A stretch of 15,763 nucleotides of DNA, from assembly GCA_025769875.1 (NCBI GenBank), contig JAGFNK010001045.1:1-15763 (forward strand). The letters are read 5' to 3'. Positions 10,141-15,763 of this stretch are shown piece after piece (positions within the stretch are counted from its first letter, which is position 1; each line of letters begins with the position of its first letter). Below the pieces are notes generated by a model that saw only the letters and a program-made list of their open reading frames with translations, had not been told where the DNA came from and made no database searches. Source of the DNA: Russula earlei. Its lineage: Eukaryota > Basidiomycota > Agaricomycetes > Russulales > Russulaceae. Both the position numbers and the translations under genes were made by a program.

Positions 10141-12120
10141 CTACAAAGTGTCGACCACAACGTCGTTCCATTTCCACCGTTCCTCGATGTATCCCTTCGC
10201 AGTATCCTCAAGGAGAATCTCGTTACGCTTCTGAACGTAAACCGACTTGTCCGTCACTTTCTGGCGTAACACTGGGATACATTCACTCTCGATCGGTTGT
10301 TCCAATAATTCAGAAAGATCCTCCACGGCTCGTTCCAGATCACTGCAGCCTAGTATTAGCGTGCAACGTCATGTGCAAGTTGAGACACAGACCGTTGGTT
10401 GTCTTCAAACATCGCCTTTTGGTTGCCGTTCTGAAGGTAATAAGCCATCGCATACGTCCATTTGAGGGTCGTACGACAGTTTTCGACAACGTCGACGGCT
10501 TTCTTCATAAACTGGACTTCAATCCAGGTCAAGTCCGTCGTAAGCTGCATCTCCTCCATCTTCTTCTCCGTCTTCATATAGAGCTCGACTGACAGCTTTG
10601 CCGACTGTTCATGATTTGCCCAGCGGTTGTAATACTGTAACGTAAGGGTAAGCTATAATTGAGAGGACGTGGTCAGAATTGCCCCCCATGAAGATATCTT
10701 TCCAAAGAAGCGCGGCTCCTTGACTGCGCGTCACGGGCCTCCACCCCGACTGGTCGTCATATCGATTGCAAGAGTACCACGCTGTCCCGTGTTCGGCCCA
10801 GGGTCCTATGGAGAGAGAATTAAAGTGGAAATTAAGGTATGTAGAGCTAGACCATACCCATGCAGACCCAGCAAAACTCATACTTGCACTTCTTGCAGGT
10901 CATGTGACTGAAAGGCGTATTGATCGGCACTTGGAGGGCACCGACAGGTGGAATGGACTTACTTGCAGCCACCGTTCTTCTCAATGGTACTCTGACATTT
11001 GCTACACTCCTTGGTATTGCTCTTGATCCAGTTTGCCGTCTCGCTGTCATCACGGCATTTCTTCAGCCACATCTTCGCAATGGCACATAATACGGGCCGA
11101 TGGTCGCCGTCGATGCTACAACCAAAGCAGAACTTGTGTTTCGGGTCTGCCCCACACGACACGGTCGGGACGATGGTAAACAATGCAGAGCGTGATGACG
11201 CAGCAGGGCACGAGACACTTCGATCGCAAGATGGAAAGGGGCAATATTTGAGGTTTTTGTTACATGCAACATAATTGCGAACCAAGAGTTCGTCGTATCG
11301 CGCAGCAGCGTCTTCATCCTCACTGAGCACCTTGTAGACAAAGGGATCGAGTGCGACAACCCCACAATTCTCCGCCATGCACAAAATGCGGTGCTCGCCT
11401 TCGTCACGGATTTTGCTGACAGTGTATATGGTCCAGCATGCTGTGCAGAACGTGTGACCGCAGGACAATGCAAGCGTGTCGGTGGTGGTGTCATCGAAGC
11501 ATATAGGACATAGAAAGGGCTCAGAGGAAGAAGATTGCCCCAGCCTCTCTGGAGGATTTACTGGAGCGGGTGACGCGTTTAGAGCGATCTGATACTGGAT
11601 ATGAAGGTTTAGGCACAGGAGAAACGCCTGCTGCAATGGAAATTGAAGAGGCATTATCCATGTATTTCTCGGTGAGCCGATCTTTATTCCAGTCCAAATG
11701 GCGGAGGAGTAGCGCGGCTACGTAACTCTGTGCGATACGCAAGATCCTTTAGTCGGGATGTAGATGGACACTCATAGACTTACGTCGACGCCGAAGATCG
11801 TACTAATATACTCGATATCGGTCACCATGAGGTCCTTGACCTGTTGGTGGGTCAAAGGAGCGTAGTCCACTTCGTAAGTCTTCTTCCCCTCTGACCCGAC
11901 CTTAATGTCATCGTCGTCAACCTCATCCATTCCTATGTCCACCTCCTCTGAAGATGCAGAACCTGCCATGCGACGGGGAATGGCACCAGATTAGGTTATT
12001 GGGAGTCAGAATACGGAGAGGGTATGAAGTACCGTCTTCGACGTCCATGGGCTCCTCATCGTCATAGTCGTCATATTCGTTGTACTCCTCATCGTCAGAG
12101 AATTCGTAATCAGAAGACAT
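10141..12120 (-). CDS. Ariadne-type RBR E3 ubiquitin ligase with disrupted reading frame
   Basis: Cytosolic RING-between-RING ligase that takes ubiquitin from an E2 onto a catalytic cysteine; yeast Hel1 and animal ARIH1 are relatives. Exon parts in gene order are 12120-12033, 11962-11784, 11727-10963 (possibly split), 10907-10858, 10805-10688, 10634-10393 and 10342-10141. Order of features: acidic Asp/Glu/Tyr N-terminus, a UBA-like segment (LLLRHLDWNKDRLTEKYMDN), RING1 (CPICFDD, SCGHTFCTACW), IBR, RING2 (ECSKCQSTIEKNGGCNHMTC with the catalytic Cys after GG), and the Ariadne domain (EHGTAWYSCNRYD, KKAVDVVENCRTTL). Two frame breaks lie at G runs (11541-11538 and 10747-10744), and the intron starting at 10687 begins GG instead of GT. 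In-frame detours exist (intron 11595-11547; intron 10734-10635) and would give 515 residues, but the second removes conserved Ariadne sequence. Either assembly errors or early decay. Confidence 0.85.
10688..10734 (-). other. Conserved Ariadne coding segment out of frame
   Basis: Read in the +1-shifted frame, this stretch encodes ARDAQSRSRASLERYLH or very nearly so, which matches the ARDAQ-SRA-L-RYL block that follows the CNRY motif in Ariadne proteins. It is joined out of frame to the upstream CNRYDDQSG because the preceding G run (10747-10744) is one base short. It is followed by GGGGGGCA where a GT donor is expected. The only frame-closing splice would remove it as part of a 100-nt intron. 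Confidence 0.75.
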
Positions 12121-12296
12121 AGTTAGAGATTCGTATGGAGGAAGATGCGGGGTAAGGGGCGTGTAGCAAGTGGTTAAGTGGAAGTACTACCGTACCCTTT
12201 CCTGCCGAGTGTCACGCACGCAGTCACGACGACCGGCCAAATTCAGACTCAGCGCCGGGCAATTCCCATTCGCGATATTTCGAGTCAGATATATGC
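12121..12296. promoter_or_regulatory. Shared bidirectional promoter region
   Basis: The ligase (minus, ATG at 12120) and lysyl-tRNA synthetase (plus, first candidate ATG at 12297) diverge from this 176-bp gap, which must carry core promoter elements for both. I see no clear TATA box; the text is a mixture of CT-rich and ACG-rich segments. Shared regulation of the two housekeeping genes is plausible but inferred. Confidence 0.6.
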
Positions 12297-12374
12297 ATGC
12301 TCAGATCCGCTCGACTCATCTCCCACTATTCACTACGTCGTCCCTTTTCTAATTCTCATACCACCGTTCCCGTG
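12297..12374 (+). other. Possible mitochondrial presequence of lysyl-tRNA synthetase
   Basis: These 26 codons are in frame with the main ATG at 12375 and begin [20 protein letters not shown]. They have four Arg, no acidic residue, alternating hydrophobic and basic residues, and an RRPFS segment like a processing-peptidase site. Both the start at 12297 and a second ATG at 12293 (other frame, ending at 12352) have T at -3, a weak context that would favour leaky scanning to the strong 12375 start. Confidence 0.6.
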
Positions 12375-14466
12375 ATGGCAGCAGAATCTACAGGTTCCCA
12401 CAAGGACCCTGTCACTGGGGAGTTAATTTCCAAGCAGTATGTTCTCATCAATCCATGTTCCTCATCATCATTCCATCTTCTGCAGGGAACTCAAGCGTCG
12501 CCAAAAGCAACGTGAAAAAGAGGCAAAGAGGGCAGAAAATGCCCCCAATCGGCCTCCGGCTCCGATAAACCAGGTCGCAGACGAAGAAAAACCTTTCCCC
12601 TAATGTATGTTGGCGGTTTTTACTCATTACCCCGCACTGATGCTAAAGATCTTTGTTTCCAGCAATATTTCGAACTTCGGTCACGGCAGATTCAGAAGCT
12701 TCGCAAAACAAAGTCCCCGAATCCCTACCCACACAAGTTCGAAGTTTCTCGCTCTCTTACATCTTACATCGATGAGTACGGGGCTGAAGGGGTCCTCGAA
12801 CCAGGAGAGAAGGCTGAATGTGTTACCGAAGCAATCGCTGGTCGTATCCACAGCATTCGAATTTCAAGTCAGAAGTTAAGGTTTTATGACTTGCACGGCG
12901 AAGGAAAGAAGGTGCAAGTTATGGCAACACTACAGTGAGATTTGTCCGCTTTTCCATCGTCTGCTCCATTAGATTCATTGGTTTCAAGAGACGTCACAGA
13001 CCAGGACTCTTTCGTCCAGATGCATGATACATTCCGTCGAGGGGATGTCGTCGGTGTGATTGGGACGCCGTCTCGCACAAAGAAGGGGGAGCTTTCTATC
13101 TTGCCCTCGCAAATGATCCTTCTCGCCCCGAATTTGCACCAACTTCCGTCCGGCCATTTCGGTCTGAAGGACCAGGAAACACGGTATCGAAAGCGATATC
13201 TCGACCTCATTCTTTCCGAAGATACTCGCCGCATATTCTACACCCGTAGTCGTATCATCAACTACATCCGACGCTTCTTTGACTCTCTGGGCTTCCTTGA
13301 GGTTGAAACACCAATGACGAGTATGATTGCTGGCGGCGCGACAGCCAAGCCGTTTATTACCCACCACAACGACCTTAATCTTGACCTGTTCCTCCGTGTT
13401 GCACCAGAGCTCTACCTCAAGCAACTCGTCGTTGGCGGCTTCGATCGCGTCTACGAGATCGGCCGTGTATTCCGGAACGAGGGCATAGACCTTACCCACA
13501 ACCCTGAATTCACGATCTGCGAGTTCTACATGGCCTATGCGGACATGTACGATCTCATGGATATAACCGAGAGCCTAATCGAGGGGTTGGTCAAGTACCT
13601 CACAGATGGGAGCACGACTCTCACTTATCAACCAGAAGGCAAGGATGGAAAGAAATACGTCCTTGACTTCAAGCGTCCATGGAAGCGGTATGACATGATC
13701 AAGACTCTCGAGAAGAAGCTTGGTGTTACATTCCCCCCTGGCGACACACTGCATTCTGCAAAAGCGAATGTTTTTCTCCGTGACCTATGCAAGAAGGTAT
13801 TTCTTCTGACGAGACCTGACCGCTACACCGCCGCTCATTGACTGGATTTCAGCATAATGTTGAGTGTAGTGAACCACGGACAAACGCTCGTCTTTTAGAT
13901 AAACTTGTGGGAGAGTTTATCGAACCCTTGTGTATTTCCCCTGCTTTTATTGGTGAGCCAATCTTTCTCATTACCATGGTTTTATTCTCAATACTTGTAT
14001 CAGTTGGTCATCCACAGGTCATGTCTCCTCTCGCCAAGTGGGACCGCTCACGCCCCGGTCTTTGTGAACGCTTTGAGGGCTTTATGTGTGGGAAGGAGTT
14101 CTGCAATGCATATACCGAGTTAAATGATCCGTTTGAGCAACGAGCACGGTTTGAGGAGCAATTAAGACAGAAGGCGCAAGGCGACGATGAAGCACAAGAC
14201 GTTGATGAGACCTTCATTGATGCGTGGGTGTCACTCTCCCTTGATTTATGGTTATATACTCAAGTAGTACCACTCAGTCTTGAACATGGCCTTCCTCCGA
14301 CGGGTGGTTGGGGCATCGGCATCGACCGTCTTGTGATGTTTCTTACTAACTCTACAAGTTAGTCCGTCATGGTTAGCCTCCCTTTATACTCGCTCATGTC
14401 ATAATCCTCGTAGACATCAAGGAAGTCTTACTCTTCCCGGCGATGAAACCGATCGAGACTGCTTGA
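12297..14466 (+). CDS. KRS1: Lysyl-tRNA synthetase, cytosolic with possible mitochondrial form
   Basis: Class IIb aminoacyl-tRNA synthetase charging tRNA-Lys. Exons are 12297 (or 12375)-12436, 12486-12604, 12663-12934, 12989-13796, 13853-13952, 14004-14223, 14278-14357 and 14414-14466. The order is a Lys/Arg-rich eukaryotic N-terminal extension ([18 protein letters not shown]), an OB-fold anticodon-binding domain ([21 protein letters not shown]), then the class II core: motif 1 near [10 protein letters not shown], motif 2 [16 protein letters not shown], motif 3 [20 protein letters not shown]. The downstream ATG at 12375 has G at -3 and G at +4; the upstream ATG at 12297 adds 26 residues resembling a mitochondrial presequence. 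Exon 2 is one base out of frame: a four-C run at 12597-12600 puts TAA before the GTATGT donor. With three C the product is 570 residues from 12375; an in-frame but poor donor at 12574 would give 560. Confidence 0.92.
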
Positions 14467-14653
14467 AACACAAGCGTAGCAAACCCCGGGCCAAGCGATC
14501 AGCTTCAGAAATAAAATGGCTCACTAGAAGCCGAGCAAGGAATATTATTACACGTTGACGGCCGTTGATATAATTGTCATTGTGGGATACGTGAATACCA
14601 GTGAGGCCATGGCAACACGAAGTGAAATATTGGATAGATCACTCTGGGCGTGC
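14467..14653. other. Intergenic region between convergent genes
   Basis: This is the 187-bp gap between the stop codons of lysyl-tRNA synthetase (+) and the Mio homologue (-). AATAAAA at about 14510-14516 on the + strand, some 45 bp after the synthetase stop, is a plausible polyadenylation signal. No gene is seen. Confidence 0.6.
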
Positions 14654-15763
14654 TCAAAATTCATCAGAGCATAGATGATCGCAATCTGCAACAGCGCAGG
14701 TTCCGCGCGACTTTGCACCAGCCTCACCATAGAACCACTCGAGAATATGTGCGGCATGTCCGCCATGCCGGCACGTCTGACAAAATACGAGCGCATCGTC
14801 AACACTATCTGGGGGTTAAGTTAAACAATCCGCGTAAGCTGAGATACAGGGTTCAGTCCAAGCAGAGGCAGGCATACCTCGCATCGGCGCGTTATAGTGC
14901 GCAAGTTGTCCGTTGCGCGTCGAGTCGGGGACGATACCCAACGTCATCAGACATACCGAGCAGCGCGGCAGGGGGCGTGTGCAGAACGGACAGGCCATCG
15001 CCTGCATCCTCGCAGGCGTCAGTGCGGCTCGGTCGCATTCGGCGGACGAAAGGCTCACTCACCCTGTTCGCCGCGCTGACGCCCCTCGGCTCGCTGATCA
15101 CCTCGTTGCAATAATTGCACCGGATCAGGATCTGGGGTGGAACGAGCCGGATCGGTTCGTGGTCGCCGGCGGCGCCGGCGCCTTCGCCTTGCGTGAAGTC
15201 CCGCAGCATCTGGCCCCTGTCGACGTCGAGCTGGCACCGATGGTGGAAGAGCTTCCATCCGTCCAGGAGGTCGCGGTACGCGTCCAGCCACCGGTCGACT
15301 CGCACGTCCCTCAGTTGGTGCGGGTGCACGTTGGCGCCCAGGATGGCCGCCGTCTGCACGTCTCCCGTCCGGTCGACGTGGTTCTGTAGGAGCTGCATTC
15401 CGGACGCGGTCAGACCTGTGACGATGATGCCCTCCACGTCGCCGTGCGCTACGGATGCCTCGGCCACCCGACGCAGGTAAGCCGAGAGCGCGTCGTCCTC
15501 GAGGAACTGCAGCGCAATCGCGAGGCGCTCGCGAAGGGGGATGTGTTCCTCTTCTAGGACGTCGCCCCAGTCGCCAAGCGCCAGGTGTGTCAACATTGCT
15601 CGAAAATACGGATCCTCCAGGCGCATGATCAAACGCTCGAACTGATGGCGCACTTCTGGCGTTCTGGCTGATGCGGGCATCAGCGTGGCGAGCGTGCCAG
15701 ACATGATGTTATGCGAACTATCTGTATCGTGGCAGATGAGCCTGGGCTAGACGCTCGGACGTG
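14654..15763 (-). CDS. SEA4: Mio/Sea4 homologue (GATOR2/SEACAT subunit), C-terminal part, 5' partial
   Basis: Mio (yeast Sea4) belongs to the vacuole/lysosome-associated GATOR2/SEACAT complex that relays amino-acid status to TORC1. Exons visible in gene order are about 15721 (or 15741)-15063, 15001-14878 and 14808-14654, with phases closing. The first holds the helical region, including GDVEGIIVTGLTASGMQLLQ and VDRTGDVQTAA, and begins the zinc module at ILIRCNYCNEVIS. The next holds ACPFCTRPLPRCSVCLMTLG. The last holds FCQTCRHGGHAAHILEWF and a final Cys cluster, ending like human MIOS. In-frame sequence upstream of the Met codon at 15704 ends at a TAG around 15746, next to acceptor-like CAG sites, so another exon is expected beyond the right edge; it should carry the N-terminal WD40 propeller. 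The introns are 61 and 69 nt. Confidence 0.9.

Noticed and set aside
13838..14362. Single 174-codon lysyl-tRNA synthetase ORF read through 13953-14003 and 14224-14277
   Set aside because: Both stretches have good GT-AG ends and in-frame removal restores the family-typical [13 protein letters not shown] and DALEHGLPP, so they are introns.
14650..15480. Plus-strand frames opposite the Mio homologue
   Set aside because: They are antisense shadows in GC-rich coding DNA with Arg-rich chance composition.
14892..15704. Treating the 270-codon frame as a complete protein
   Set aside because: It passes through a GTGAGT donor at 15062 into non-conserved sequence, and the remaining zinc-binding Cys residues lie in two further exons.

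Overview
This window looks like chromosomal DNA of a filamentous basidiomycete (Agaricomycotina-type). The genes are eukaryotic and intron-rich. Almost every intron is 49-97 nt, starts with GTNNGT-like donors (GTATGT, GTGAGT, GTTGGT, GTTCGT) and carries CTGAC/CTAAT-like branch sites. Five of the gene families are standard fungal housekeeping families. I found no bacterial signals, rRNA, tRNA, CRISPR array or recognisable transposon. All gene models below were built by hand from frame, splice-site phase and family motifs.

Layout, left to right. (1) Positions 1-2146 hold no gene I can support; there is one imperfect inverted repeat, a small hairpin and four copies of the 8-mer ACATGTCG. (2) 2188-4456 (+) is a secreted histidine acid phosphatase (phytase-like) in nine exons, with a TATA box just upstream; its stop codon is the first unit of a (TGA)9 microsatellite. 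(3) 4911-7476 (-) is an Hsp110/Sse1 chaperone with a step-type heat shock element upstream. (4) 7996-9667 (-) is a membrane family-2 glycosyltransferase of the hyaluronan/polysaccharide synthase type. (5) 10141-12120 (-) is an Ariadne-type RBR E3 ubiquitin ligase whose frame does not close without at least one irregularity. (6) 12297/12375-14466 (+) is lysyl-tRNA synthetase, divergent from the ligase across a 176-bp shared promoter, with an upstream in-frame start that adds a mitochondrial-type presequence. (7) 14654-15763 (-) is the C-terminal part of Mio/Sea4 (GATOR2/SEACAT), running off the right edge.

The genes do not form a pathway. They are a typical fungal housekeeping neighbourhood covering phosphate scavenging, protein folding, surface glycan synthesis, ubiquitin ligation, translation and TORC1 nutrient signalling. 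I did not find a clearly novel system. The points most worth a second look are the nested dual-targeting starts of the lysyl-tRNA synthetase, the step-type heat shock element of Hsp110, and a cluster of one-base frame breaks, all at four-base C runs on the + strand (10744-10747, 11538-11541, 12597-12600), plus a GG splice donor at 10687. That cluster indicates either local assembly errors or a decaying ligase gene.
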